Below, one piece after another: positions 1 to 8,273 of a stretch of DNA of 64,000 nucleotides; position 1 is the stretch's first letter; every line of letters starts with the position of its first letter. The stretch spans positions 186,001-250,000 of the forward strand of contig JBEKDZ010000004.1 of assembly GCA_050014095.1 (NCBI GenBank). Reading direction: 5' to 3'. Both the position numbers and the translations under genes were made by a program. The notes beneath the pieces were generated by a model. It saw nothing but the letters and a program-made list of their open reading frames with translations, did no database searches and was not told where the DNA came from. This stretch comes from RBG-13-51-18 sp050014095 (lineage in GTDB: Bacteria; Chloroflexota; Dehalococcoidia; Dehalococcoidales; RBG-16-60-22).

Positions 1-73
1 ATAAAAAGTAGAAAAAGTTCAAAGATTAAGCTAATATGGATATACTATTCATCCGTCCGAAGGAGTGAGGAAA

Positions 74-1450
74 ATGCCTCCATCTATATATCCAACTGGG
101 ACAACCATCTACTATCAGGATAAATGCTGGAACGGCTATACCTTGTTCGGAGCGGAACTCCATCGGAACAACGGCCGCGGCGCGGTGCTGATTGATATGA
201 ACGGCAATGTGGTCAACCGCTGGCAGGGGCTGGATGGGTTCCCCAATAAAATGCTGCCCGGCGGGCATGTCATGGGCAGCACGGGAATACGTAACTTTAA
301 ATACGGCTACCAGGATATGGTCGACCTTGTTGAGGTGGACTGGGATGGTAATATCGTCTTGAAGTTCGATAAATACGAGCTGGTCAAAGACCCCAGGCAG
401 CCGCCGCGCTGGATGGCACGCCAGCACCATGACTATCAGCGAGAGGGTAACCCGGTGGGATATTACGTCCCCGGCATGGAGCCGAAATCCGGCGGCGGCA
501 AGACGCTGATACTCTGCCATAAAAACCTTAAAGACTCACGGATAAGCGATAAGCCGCTGGTGGACGATACGATTATCGAGGTGGATGGGCGGGGCAAGAT
601 TACCTGGGAGTGGATTTGCAGCGAGCACTTCGAGGAAATGGGGTTCAGCACACAGGCGAAAAAAGTAATACGACGTAATCCGGGCATGAAACCAGCAGGC
701 GGGGGGATGGGCGACTGGATGCACATGAACTCGATGTCCACGCTGGGCCCCAATAAGCTCTATGATAACGGCGATAAGCGTTTTCATCCGGACAATATTA
801 TCTGGGACGGACGCCAAACGAATATTATCGCTATTATAGATAGAAAAACGGGCAAAATCGTCTGGCATCTGGGACCTTACTTTACCGCGACCAAAGCCCT
901 GCAAAAAATAGGGCAAATAATCGGGCAGCACCATGCGCATATCATACCGCGGGGGTTGCCGGGGGAGGGGAATATCTTGCTCTTTGATAACGGCGGGTCA
1001 GCGGGCTATGGCGTCCCCAATCCCGGCGCACCAGAAGGTATCGATAACGCGCGGCGGGACTTTTCACGCGTGCTGGAACTCGACCCGGTTACCCTGGAAA
1101 TCAAATGGCAGTATCCGCCGCCTGCCTTTGGTATGAACCGACTTTACAGCGCCCTCGTCAGCTCCGCACAGCGTCTCCCCAACGGCAATACGCTGATTAC
1201 GGAAGGCAACAGCGGTCGGATTATCGAGGTAACGGCGGAACAGGGGACGGCATGGGAATACATCAGCCCGTACCAGCACCGGATGCTAAAGTTTAATCTG
1301 CTGTACCGCGCCTACCGCGTCCCTTACGAGTGGGCGCCTCTGGCGGAAAGGCCGGCAGAGATAGCCCTGCCGCGTATTGATAATAGCAAGTTCAGAGTGC
1401 CGGGCTCGCCCAAGCAGAAACGGGAGAGATTAACGATAATTAAGCGTTAG
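74..1450 (+). CDS. Arylsulfotransferase-like (ASST family) protein
   Basis: A 458-residue protein that looks like the arylsulfotransferase (ASST) family, which moves sulfate between phenolic compounds on a beta-propeller fold. Seen: repeated blade-like segments, His-rich motifs QHHDYQ near residue 117, DWMHMNS and GQHHAHI, and the typical blade phrase LPNGNTLITEGNSG near the C-terminus. There is no signal peptide, so a cytoplasmic location is inferred. The ATG at 74 is chosen over an in-frame GTG at 65 because GAAGGAG (59-65) sits 8 nt before it and overlaps the GTG. It stands alone: a repeat-filled spacer follows. The substrate cannot be read from the sequence, and the fold could serve another enzyme or binding role. 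Confidence 0.7.
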   Translation: MPPSIYPTGTTIYYQDKCWNGYTLFGAELHRNNGRGAVLIDMNGNVVNRWQGLDGFPNKMLPGGHVMGSTGIRNFKYGYQDMVDLVEVDWDGNIVLKFDKYELVKDPRQPPRWMARQHHDYQREGNPVGYYVPGMEPKSGGGKTLILCHKNLKDSRISDKPLVDDTIIEVDGRGKITWEWICSEHFEEMGFSTQAKKVIRRNPGMKPAGGGMGDWMHMNSMSTLGPNKLYDNGDKRFHPDNIIWDGRQTNIIAIIDRKTGKIVWHLGPYFTATKALQKIGQIIGQHHAHIIPRGLPGEGNILLFDNGGSAGYGVPNPGAPEGIDNARRDFSRVLELDPVTLEIKWQYPPPAFGMNRLYSALVSSAQRLPNGNTLITEGNSGRIIEVTAEQGTAWEYISPYQHRMLKFNLLYRAYRVPYEWAPLAERPAEIALPRIDNSKFRVPGSPKQKRERLTIIKR

Positions 1451-1457
1451 TTACTCT

Positions 1458-1482
1458 TTTGCGCAATTGCGCAGATGCTCTT
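1458..1482. repeat. TGCGCA-type short dispersed repeat
   Basis: One copy of a low-complexity phrase built from TTTGCGCAATTGCGCA followed by GATGCTCTTT. Close relatives lie at about 9632, 10924, 12606, 15389, 20585, 20791 and 22994, always between genes. Confidence 0.6.
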
Positions 1483-1494
1483 TCCTTCCAAACC

Positions 1495-1596
1495 GTCATT
1501 GCGTGGGCGAAACCCGTGGCAATCCCTATGACCGAACCAGACATATCAATGAGATTGCCGCGCCTCCCGACTGCGGTCGGGATGGCTCGCAATGAC
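1495..1596. repeat. Inverted-pair repeat, GTCATTGCG...CGCAATGAC
   Basis: A 102-bp unit bounded by inverted ends GTCATTGCG and CGCAATGAC, with an inner palindrome CCCGACTGCGGTCGGG. A second full unit lies at 46392-46511 and half copies lie near 20760-20785 and 27765-27790. It is noncoding and fills the gap between the first two genes. Confidence 0.75.
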
Positions 1597-1658
1597 AGTA
1601 AGGCTATTTGCTACCTTACCTTGTTAACCCCTATAATTTTAGGGTCGGGAGGGGGCAA

Positions 1659-3488
1659 TTGCTTAATAACGAGATACTGCATAAGGTCATCCGGCCGGCA
1701 CGCTATACCGGCGGAGAATGGAATAGCATCGTTAAGGATTGGGATGCCGTTCACATTAAAATTGCGCTGGCTTACCCGGACACTTACGAGATAGGCATGT
1801 CCAACATGGCGGTGCCCATCCTCTATGAAATCCTTAATAAAGAGGCGGATGTATTAGCCGAGAGGATTTATGCGCCATGGGTGGATATGGAAGCGGCTTT
1901 ACGCGAAAACAAAATCCCGCTTTTCAGCCTGGAAAGCCAGCGGCCGCTTAAGGACTTCGACATCATCGGGTTTTCGCTGGGTTATGAGCTTGGCTACACC
2001 AACGTTTTAAACATGCTGAACCTGGCGTGGATACCCGTTTTAGCGGCGGAAAGGTACGATTCTTACCCACTAATAATCGCCGGCGGTAGTTGCACGCTCA
2101 ACCCGGAACCGATGGTGGACTTCATCGACGCTTTTGTGGTCGGCGACGGTGAAGAGGTTATTTTAGAGTTCCTCGAGGTATGGCGGGGGGTAAAGGGGCG
2201 GGGTAAAAAAGAACTTTTGCGCCAGCTGGCGACGGTCGAGGGCATCTATATCCCCAGCCTTTACAATGTTAAATACGATAAAGATGGCTTTATCAAGAAC
2301 TTTAAGCCCAACGCGCCGGAGGCAAAGCCTAAGATACAGCGTAGACTGGTCACAAAATTAGCGTCGCCGCCCGTCAAGCCGGTGGTTCCCTATGTAGAGG
2401 TAACGCACGACCGCGGCGCCATCGAGGTGCAGCGCGGGTGCAGTCGCGGCTGCCGTTTCTGCCAGGCCGGCATGATATACCGTCCCGTGCGGGAGCGTCC
2501 CCACGAAGAAGTAATCCAGGCGGCGGGAGAAATTATTAACAATTGCGGCTACGATGAAATATCGCTGGTATCACTGAACACCAGCGACTATTCCGGCATC
2601 GATAAACTGGTGGCTAAGTTAACGCAGCGCTATCCCAAGCTCACACTATCGCTCCCGAGCTTAAGACTCGACGAGTTTTCCGTCAAGCTGGTAGCGTCGC
2701 TGCCGACGAGGAGTCGGACAGGCTTAACTTTTGCCCCGGAAGCCGGCAGCGAAAGGCTAAGGCAGGCGATTAACAAGAACATCACGGACGAAAGCCTGCT
2801 ACAAACGGCCGGTAAAGCCTTCGAGCGCGGGTGGACGAGCTTAAAACTCTACTTCATGGTCGGCCTACCGACGGAAACGCTGGAAGATGTAGCGGGCATT
2901 ATCACCCTGGTGGAAAAAGTGCGTGCCCAGGGTAAAAAAGCCAGCGGCAGGAAGCCGATGATAAGAATAAGCGTATCTACCTTCGTACCCAAGCCACACA
3001 CGCCCTTCCAGTGGAGCAAACAGGAAGACGAGGCGTCCTTGAAAACCAAGCAGGAGCTTCTACAGATGGGACTCCAACAGAAAGGGATACGGCTTTCCTG
3101 GCACGACCCGAAGGTAAGCCTGCTGGAGGCGGTAATGGCGCGGGGCGATAGGCGGGTGGGCAAAGTCATCCGACGCGCCTTGGAGCTAGGCTGCCGCTTC
3201 GATGCCTGGAGCGAGCTATACGACCATGAAAAATGGCTCCAGGCTTTTAAAGACAGCGGCATCGAGCCGGGGTTCTATGCTAGCCGCGAGCGTTCGCTGG
3301 ACGAAATACTCCCCTGGTCGCACATCGACGCGGGAGTAACGGAAGAGTTTTTAAAGAAAGAATATCAAAAGGCAAAAGACTGTGAAGAAACACTTGACTG
3401 CCGGAACAACGCCTGCAACGCTTGTGGTCTGGAACAGACGGAGCTTTGCCAGAAGTGGAAAGCTAATAATCAACAAGACCCTGATTAA
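1659..3488 (+). CDS. B12-binding domain / radical SAM protein (TIGR03960-like)
   Basis: A protein of about 609 residues with an N-terminal cobalamin-binding-like half and a central radical SAM domain. The cluster-binding motif CSRGCRFC (CxxxCxxC) is near residues 261-268. The downstream GLTFAPEAGSERLR and MVGLPTETLEDV segments are typical of the TIGR03960 'B12-binding/radical SAM fusion' family, whose reaction is unknown. The C-terminus carries a Cys-rich stretch (CEETLDCRNNACNACGLEQ) that may hold a second metal site. The partner TIGR03936 protein (DUF2344), often encoded next door, is not in this window. The TTG at 1659 is chosen because GGAGG lies 6 nt upstream; an in-frame ATG at 1608 has no ribosome site. 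Confidence 0.85.
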   Translation: MLNNEILHKVIRPARYTGGEWNSIVKDWDAVHIKIALAYPDTYEIGMSNMAVPILYEILNKEADVLAERIYAPWVDMEAALRENKIPLFSLESQRPLKDFDIIGFSLGYELGYTNVLNMLNLAWIPVLAAERYDSYPLIIAGGSCTLNPEPMVDFIDAFVVGDGEEVILEFLEVWRGVKGRGKKELLRQLATVEGIYIPSLYNVKYDKDGFIKNFKPNAPEAKPKIQRRLVTKLASPPVKPVVPYVEVTHDRGAIEVQRGCSRGCRFCQAGMIYRPVRERPHEEVIQAAGEIINNCGYDEISLVSLNTSDYSGIDKLVAKLTQRYPKLTLSLPSLRLDEFSVKLVASLPTRSRTGLTFAPEAGSERLRQAINKNITDESLLQTAGKAFERGWTSLKLYFMVGLPTETLEDVAGIITLVEKVRAQGKKASGRKPMIRISVSTFVPKPHTPFQWSKQEDEASLKTKQELLQMGLQQKGIRLSWHDPKVSLLEAVMARGDRRVGKVIRRALELGCRFDAWSELYDHEKWLQAFKDSGIEPGFYASRERSLDEILPWSHIDAGVTEEFLKKEYQKAKDCEETLDCRNNACNACGLEQTELCQKWKANNQQDPD

Positions 3489-3694
3489 ACTTCAACGTAT
3501 TCCGTAAAAGAAGATGGTTCAGGTAAAGGCAAGCCGTCCTCTTTAAGTCCGTCAAGGTGAAAATTGATAGCCTCTTTAATATTATTTTCTGTCTCTTTGC
3601 GAGTTTTGCCAGTAGCAATACAACCTGGTAAGTCTGGAGAATAAGCAGAATAATTCCCTTTGGCTTTTTCAAAAATCACCAAGTATTTCTGCAT
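3485..3694 (-). CDS. hicB: HicB family antitoxin
   Basis: A 69-residue HicB-type antitoxin with the partial RNase H-like fold: MQKYLVIFEKAKGNYSAYSP, then DLPGCIATGKTRKETENNIKEA. It is too short to hold the DNA-binding tail found on many longer HicB proteins, so repression would need the short form or the HicAB complex. It follows hicA by 4 nt on the same strand, with AAGGAG just before its ATG. The toxin-first order is usual for HicAB. Its last codons overlap the 3' end of the convergent radical SAM gene by 4 nt. Confidence 0.9.
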   Translation of the reverse strand: MQKYLVIFEKAKGNYSAYSPDLPGCIATGKTRKETENNIKEAINFHLDGLKEDGLPLPEPSSFTEYVEV

Positions 3695-3698
3695 AGTT

Positions 3699-3887
3699 CT
3701 ACTCCTTGAGCTTTGCTTGCTTTAATATGCTGTTCAATGTTCCCGTTGCTACATCGTGGTTAAAATTTCCCGCTATAGTGACCCTACCCACTTTGGTAGG
3801 ATGTTTATATTGGCGATGGCTGCCACGAGTGGCGACTAGATACCAACCATCATCCTCAATTATTTTAACAATATCACGTACCTTCAT
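3699..3887 (-). CDS. hicA: HicA family mRNA interferase toxin
   Basis: A 62-residue HicA toxin of double-stranded-RNA-binding-like fold. Visible are MKVRDIVKIIEDDGWYLVAT, the catalytic-type histidine in RGSHRQYKHP, and the C-terminal GTLNSILKQAKL helix. The family cleaves mRNA and is neutralised by HicB, which is encoded immediately downstream. The pair sits alone between the radical SAM gene and gyrA, so it is a compact accessory module rather than part of a housekeeping operon. All key residues appear intact. Confidence 0.92.
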   Translation of the reverse strand: MKVRDIVKIIEDDGWYLVATRGSHRQYKHPTKVGRVTIAGNFNHDVATGTLNSILKQAKLKE

Positions 3888-3903
3888 TAAGGTTATACCT
3901 TAA
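3887..3903 (-). promoter_or_regulatory. Palindromic operator candidate for hicAB
   Basis: TTAAGGT-TAT-ACCTTAA, a perfect inverted repeat with 7-bp arms, abuts the hicA ATG. Its position suggests binding by HicB or HicAB for autoregulation, as known for this family. Binding itself is inferred. Confidence 0.5.
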
Positions 3904-3920
3904 ATTTACGCAATAATAGG

Positions 3921-6380
3921 CTAGATTTTCTTATCCTCTTCTTCTTCGAAGGTGGTAATCGCCACGAGGCGGTCGCCCTGTTCCAGCGTCATCACTCTAA
4001 CACCCTGGGTGCTTCTGCCTTGTGTGGTGATGCCCTTGCGCGGGTCGTCTTCTTTCACCGGCGTACGGGTCATCATGCCCTCCGCAGAGACCAGCATGAC
4101 CTGCTGCATCAGGTTCACCACGCGAGAGGCAGTAACGTCGCCGGTCTTATCGACGATTTTGAAAGTGCGTACGCCGCTGCCGCCGCGATGCTGCTGCGGG
4201 TATTCGTCAACCGGGGTGACTTTGCCGTAGCCGTTTTCCGTCACCACCAGGACGTAGCCTTTTTTATTCACACGGTCCATACTAATAACCGCATCACCTT
4301 TAGCCAGACGCATACCGCGTACGCCGCCGGAGATACGGGAGGCGGGGCGGAGACTTTTTACATCAAAACGTATCGACTGGCCCTTGCGTGATACCATGAG
4401 TACATCGTCTTTATCTGTCGCCAGGCTGACGGACACGAGCTCATCGCCCGGCTCTAAATCCATCGCGATAAGACCGCTACTGCGTACGGTAGTAAAATTA
4501 TCTACCGGTGTCTTTTTTACTTCGCCCATCTTGGTAGCCATCACCATAAAGGTGCCCTTCATCAGACCGGTAGTGGCGACCATCGCCGTCACTCTTTCGC
4601 CCTCGGTAATGGAAACCAGGTTGATTATCGCCAGGCCCTTGGAGGTGCGGGTGGCGCCGGCGGGTATCTCATGGGTTTTTAGATAATAAACTTTACCCTT
4701 ATCCGTAAAGAAAAAGAGGTCGTCATGCGTATCGGCGACCGTTAGTATCATCACGGCGTCCTCTTCACGCGTAACCTGCCCGATAATGCCCTTGCCGCCC
4801 CGGTGCTGCAAAGCATAAAGGCGTGCCGGTATCCGCTTGATAAAGCCGCGGGCGCTTAAGGTAACCACAACTCTTTCATGGGGGATTAGGTCTTCTTCCG
4901 AAAAATCGAGCTTGCCCTGCTCGACAATCTCGGTACGGCGTTTATCGCCATATTTGGACTTAAGTTCGGCCATATCTTCTTTAATGAGAAATAGAATTTT
5001 CTTGGGGTTAGCCAGGAGGTCTGTGTAGTAAGAGATATTCTTCAGAACTTCGGCCAATTCATCTTCTATCTTCTGTCTTTCCAGTCCGGCGAGGCGCCGC
5101 AGCTGCATATCGAGAATCGCCTGCGCCTGCAGTTGGGAAAGCTTGAACCTCTCCATAAGGTTTTTCCGGGCGGCTTCGGTGGTTTCCGACGCTCGGATAG
5201 TCTTAATAACCGCGTCGATGTTATCGAGGGCTATTTTTAAGCCTTCTAAAATATGAGCCCGGTCTTGAGCCTGTTTGAGTAAGAATTTAGAGCGCCGGGT
5301 GATGACCACCTGGCGGAATGCGATGTATTGTTCCAGGGCTTCTTTAAGGCTGATTACCTTGGGCTGGCCGTCTACCAGCGCCAGCATGTTGACGAAAAAG
5401 GACGACTGCATGGCGGTATGTTTAAAGAGATTGTTAAGAACTGACTCGGGTTGGGACTCTTTTTTTATCTCGATGACAACGCGCATTCCCTGTCGGTCGG
5501 ACTCGTCACGCAGGTCACTGATGCCCTCGATTTTCTTGTTTTTAACCAGCTCGGCGATATACTCGATGAGAGCCGCTTTATTCGTCTGGTAAGGCAGCTC
5601 GTTAATGATAATCTGGCGTTTGCCGCCGGCGGATACGTTGGTGATATGCGCCCGGGCGCGGACGATGATTTTACCATGGCCCGTGGCATAAGCGTTCTGG
5701 ATGCCTTCACGTCCCTGGATGATACCCGCCGTAGGAAAATCGGGTCCTTTGACAAATTTACTAAGCTCTTCAATAGTCGCCTTGGGATTATCGATAAGGT
5801 AGGCGGTAGCATCGCAGACCTCACCCAGATTATGGGGCGGGATATTGGTAGCCATACCGACGGCGATACCGGAGCTGCCGTTAAGCAGGAGGTTGGGCAG
5901 GCGGGCGGGCAGTACCGTGGGCTCCTGACGGCTGTCATCATAGTTGGGCATGAAATCGACGGTTTCTTTTTCAATGTCAACGAGCATTTCTTCAGCTATT
6001 TTTGCCAGGCGGGCCTCAGTGTAACGCATGGCGGCGGGTGGGTCATTATCCACGCTGCCGAAGTTGCCCTGGCCAAAAACGAGCGGGTAGCGCATGGAAA
6101 AGTCCTGCGCCATACGCACCAAGGCATCATAAACAGAGGTGTCACCGTGGGGGTGATATTTACCGAGGACTTCACCGACTATAAGGGCGCTCTTGCGGGT
6201 GGGCCCATTGGCGCGGAGACCCATATCGTTCATGGCATAGAGGATACGGCGGTGCACCGGCTTTAAACCATCACGGACGTCCGGCAGGGCACGCGAGACG
6301 ATAACGCTCATCGCATAGTCGAGGTATGAGCTTTTCATTTCGCTTTCGATATTGACCGGTTTGATCGTACCAGATACCAT
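3921..6380 (-). CDS. gyrA: DNA gyrase subunit A
   Basis: An 819-residue type IIA topoisomerase A subunit that, with GyrB, supercoils DNA. Seen: the N-terminal winged-helix region with the catalytic tyrosine in AAMRYTEARL (Y120), the quinolone-determining segment HPHGDTSVYDAL (T81 and D85 align with E. coli S83 and D87), and a C-terminal beta-pinwheel with repeated blades. The GyrA box reads QHRGGKG near residue 525, where QRRGGKG is usual, and QHRGGSG recurs near residue 728. The box marks gyrase rather than topoisomerase IV, so the first Arg-to-His change is worth noting. gyrB is not nearby. A TPR protein gene lies 15 nt upstream, probably in the same operon. Confidence 0.96.
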   Translation of the reverse strand: MVSGTIKPVNIESEMKSSYLDYAMSVIVSRALPDVRDGLKPVHRRILYAMNDMGLRANGPTRKSALIVGEVLGKYHPHGDTSVYDALVRMAQDFSMRYPLVFGQGNFGSVDNDPPAAMRYTEARLAKIAEEMLVDIEKETVDFMPNYDDSRQEPTVLPARLPNLLLNGSSGIAVGMATNIPPHNLGEVCDATAYLIDNPKATIEELSKFVKGPDFPTAGIIQGREGIQNAYATGHGKIIVRARAHITNVSAGGKRQIIINELPYQTNKAALIEYIAELVKNKKIEGISDLRDESDRQGMRVVIEIKKESQPESVLNNLFKHTAMQSSFFVNMLALVDGQPKVISLKEALEQYIAFRQVVITRRSKFLLKQAQDRAHILEGLKIALDNIDAVIKTIRASETTEAARKNLMERFKLSQLQAQAILDMQLRRLAGLERQKIEDELAEVLKNISYYTDLLANPKKILFLIKEDMAELKSKYGDKRRTEIVEQGKLDFSEEDLIPHERVVVTLSARGFIKRIPARLYALQHRGGKGIIGQVTREEDAVMILTVADTHDDLFFFTDKGKVYYLKTHEIPAGATRTSKGLAIINLVSITEGERVTAMVATTGLMKGTFMVMATKMGEVKKTPVDNFTTVRSSGLIAMDLEPGDELVSVSLATDKDDVLMVSRKGQSIRFDVKSLRPASRISGGVRGMRLAKGDAVISMDRVNKKGYVLVVTENGYGKVTPVDEYPQQHRGGSGVRTFKIVDKTGDVTASRVVNLMQQVMLVSAEGMMTRTPVKEDDPRKGITTQGRSTQGVRVMTLEQGDRLVAITTFEEEEDKKI

Positions 6381-6395
6381 CAGATAACCTACCTT

Positions 6396-7199
6396 TTATT
6401 CGTCTTCGTTGCCTGTATCGTCTTCTGCTTCGTCTTTTTCTTCTGCCAGCACCTCTACTTCATCACCGCCGACGATGGTATAGCCGGATTCATCTTCTTC
6501 TTCGCCTTCGATTTTGGTGAGTTTATCGCTGCCGTAGGCGCGAAATTCCTCCGATCCCTTCGGGGGGAAGGAGAGCTTGCCGACCTGTGAGGGGTGCTGA
6601 AAGGTTTCGTGGACCATGATAGTCATACCCTCCGCGGTGGACTTGACGACGGCGGCTGAATACTTGTTGCCGCCGAGCATCAGCCGGATAAGCCGCGGGG
6701 CATGTTTCGGTTCAACCCTGCCTAAATATTCGCCGCGGCTGTTCTCTACTACCAGGTAAGAGCCGTCAATTTTCAATACCGCTTTATCACCAGCGACAGT
6801 GCTGGCGCGTTTTTCCTTTTTCGCCAGCTCTTCAAGAGCGACTACGCCAGCTTTACCAATTTCTTCGATGAACTGCTGGGGTTCGACCTTATCCGTCTCG
6901 ATTTCAGTTTTGCCGGTTTCTTTCATGTCGTTCAAACGGCGGATATTTCTATTGGCGATGGCATTATACGGGTCAAGCTCTACCGTCTTCTGGTAGGCTT
7001 CGCGTGACAGGCTATATTGTCCCAGCTCCATATAAGCCCTGCCCAGGCGATTATACGAATCGACATCCTCCGGGAAATTGCCGATGATTTCCTTATTTAT
7101 TTCGACAGCTTCCTGCCAGCGAGCCTGCATCGCCATATCGATAGCTTCTTTGCTGCGCTGCTCTTTGTATCTTATTTGTTTTTCGTCTTCACGCACCAT
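6396..7199 (-). CDS. TPR repeat protein
   Basis: A 267-residue protein with two to three tetratricopeptide repeats in the first 95 residues (VEINKEIIGNFPEDVDSYNR, then LGQYSLSREAYQKTVELDPY), a helical linker, a compact middle domain around residues 120-215 and a strongly acidic tail (DEAEDDTGNEDE). There is no signal peptide or membrane segment, so it is probably a cytoplasmic adaptor. It lies just upstream of gyrA on the same strand, which suggests co-expression, but a role in gyrase function is not supported by anything in the sequence. Confidence 0.75.
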   Translation of the reverse strand: MVREDEKQIRYKEQRSKEAIDMAMQARWQEAVEINKEIIGNFPEDVDSYNRLGRAYMELGQYSLSREAYQKTVELDPYNAIANRNIRRLNDMKETGKTEIETDKVEPQQFIEEIGKAGVVALEELAKKEKRASTVAGDKAVLKIDGSYLVVENSRGEYLGRVEPKHAPRLIRLMLGGNKYSAAVVKSTAEGMTIMVHETFQHPSQVGKLSFPPKGSEEFRAYGSDKLTKIEGEEEDESGYTIVGGDEVEVLAEEKDEAEDDTGNEDE

Positions 7200-7298
7200 T
7201 TTTTACCCCGAAAAAGGCTATACAAATATATAAGTTGATATATTCTACATCAGTGAAATCAGTCATTCAAGAGGGTTCAGACTAAAAATTTTACAAGT

Positions 7299-7327
7299 TT
7301 GACAATAGTCTTGTTTATAGATAGAAT
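7299..7327 (+). promoter_or_regulatory. Sigma70-type promoter for the NifU-like gene
   Basis: A perfect -35 TTGACA (7299-7304), 17-bp spacer and -10 TAGAAT (7322-7327). The predicted start is about 40 nt upstream of the NifU-like ATG, which has its own AAAGGAG site. Confidence 0.65.
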
Positions 7328-7370
7328 TTTAGTAGAAACCTTTTTAAATTTTAAAGGAGTTTAGCTTAAA

Positions 7371-7589
7371 ATGCAAGAAAAAGTAAAGGATGTCCTGGAT
7401 AAAGTGCGACCCTACCTCGTGAGGGACGGCGGGAACGTAGAGCTGGTGAGTATCGAGGGGGGGACCGTAAAGGTAAAACTCGTCGGCGCCTGCGCCGGCT
7501 GTCCGCATTCTACGATGACGCTCAAGAATGGCATTGAAAGATTACTAAAGCAGGAAGTTCCTGAAGTGAAAGAGGTTATAGCAGTCTAG
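7371..7589 (+). CDS. NifU C-terminal domain Fe-S scaffold protein
   Basis: A 72-residue NifU-like (Nfu) domain standing alone. The cluster-binding CxxC is in GACAGCPHSTMTL near residues 45-48, and the fold signature VRPYLVRDGGNVELVSIE opens the protein. Members hold a transient 4Fe-4S cluster for delivery to target enzymes, and this window encodes many such enzymes (radical SAM proteins, HdrD-like and GltD/NuoG-like proteins). It is a single-gene transcription unit with a clear promoter and AAAGGAG about 8 nt before the start. Confidence 0.92.
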   Translation: MQEKVKDVLDKVRPYLVRDGGNVELVSIEGGTVKVKLVGACAGCPHSTMTLKNGIERLLKQEVPEVKEVIAV

Positions 7590-7611
7590 CGGTTTAACCG
7601 GTTATTAAGAA

Positions 7612-7734
7612 CTAAGACTTCTTATCCCCGTTTTTTCTTGCTGCTTTTTCTGCAAATGTAACTAGCCGCGGGTCAACCTTAGGCGGTGGTGGAGGAGGCG
7701 GGGTAGTCGCTTTATTAAGAATTTTCTCGGGCAT
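7612..7734 (-). CDS. Short proline-rich protein (candidate)
   Basis: A 40-residue open frame with a run of seven prolines (TTPPPPPPPKV) followed by a basic tail (EKAARKNGDKKS). GGGAGAAAATGAG precedes the ATG, a usable ribosome site. It lies 34 nt downstream of a three-helix membrane protein gene on the same strand and may form a pair with it. The polyproline run would need EF-P for translation. No family is recognised, and it could be a chance frame. Confidence 0.4.
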   Translation of the reverse strand: MPEKILNKATTPPPPPPPKVDPRLVTFAEKAARKNGDKKS

Positions 7735-7768
7735 CTCATTTTCTCCCTTAAAAAATACCCTATCTTTA

Positions 7769-8263
7769 TTATACCACATTAAGAATAATCACAACCCCAA
7801 TAATAATCGTACCAATTAACACGGAAGCAAAACTAATGCGTGTGTATTTTACTTTATTCTCAATAATCGGTTGGTTCCATTCATAAACTGACGATAGATA
7901 ATCAATTATCGCCAACTTAGTCTTTTTTTGCTCTTCTGTAAGATAAAACTCACGTAGTGCTAACGGATCTGGAGGAGCTTTGTATTTTCTCATCCAATAT
8001 CCCCAGGTGGCAGATAATAATGAGACTAATATCAACACTACAGCAATAATAAGTAAATATTTTGTTCCAGAATCACTACAATGGGTTGCAGGAAAGCTTA
8101 ACAACGCTGCCAATATAACACCTGATAAACCCAGTAAAACACCCAACCTTGTATCTAATGAGGAAATCCGCGCAGACTGGTCATCCACCGCTGCTTTGGT
8201 TTCACTTAATACAGTATCTAAACTCAATAATGGTGGAGTCTTCGGTGTCTTTATTTTTGGCAC
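7769..8263 (-). CDS. Three-helix membrane protein of unknown function
   Basis: About 164 residues with a cytoplasmic-type N-terminal helix containing SETKAAVDDQSARISSLDTR, a membrane segment GVLLGLSGVILAALLSF, a second KYLLIIAVVLILVSLLSATW, a charged loop with EEQKKTKLAIIDYL, and a third C-terminal segment SVLIGTIIIGVVIILNVV. No known family is recognised. The GTG at 8263 is favoured because AGGAGAGAGG lies directly upstream; an ATG at 8296 would overlap the end of the aspartokinase gene. It is AT-richer than its neighbours, which suggests an accessory gene added behind lysC. Confidence 0.7.
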   Translation of the reverse strand: MPKIKTPKTPPLLSLDTVLSETKAAVDDQSARISSLDTRLGVLLGLSGVILAALLSFPATHCSDSGTKYLLIIAVVLILVSLLSATWGYWMRKYKAPPDPLALREFYLTEEQKKTKLAIIDYLSSVYEWNQPIIENKVKYTRISFASVLIGTIIIGVVIILNVV

Positions 8264-8273
8264 TTCCTCTCTC

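Noticed and set aside
5451..6266. Plus-strand 271-codon open frame
   Set aside because: It lies wholly inside gyrA on the other strand, has no ribosome site, and gyrA is unmistakable.
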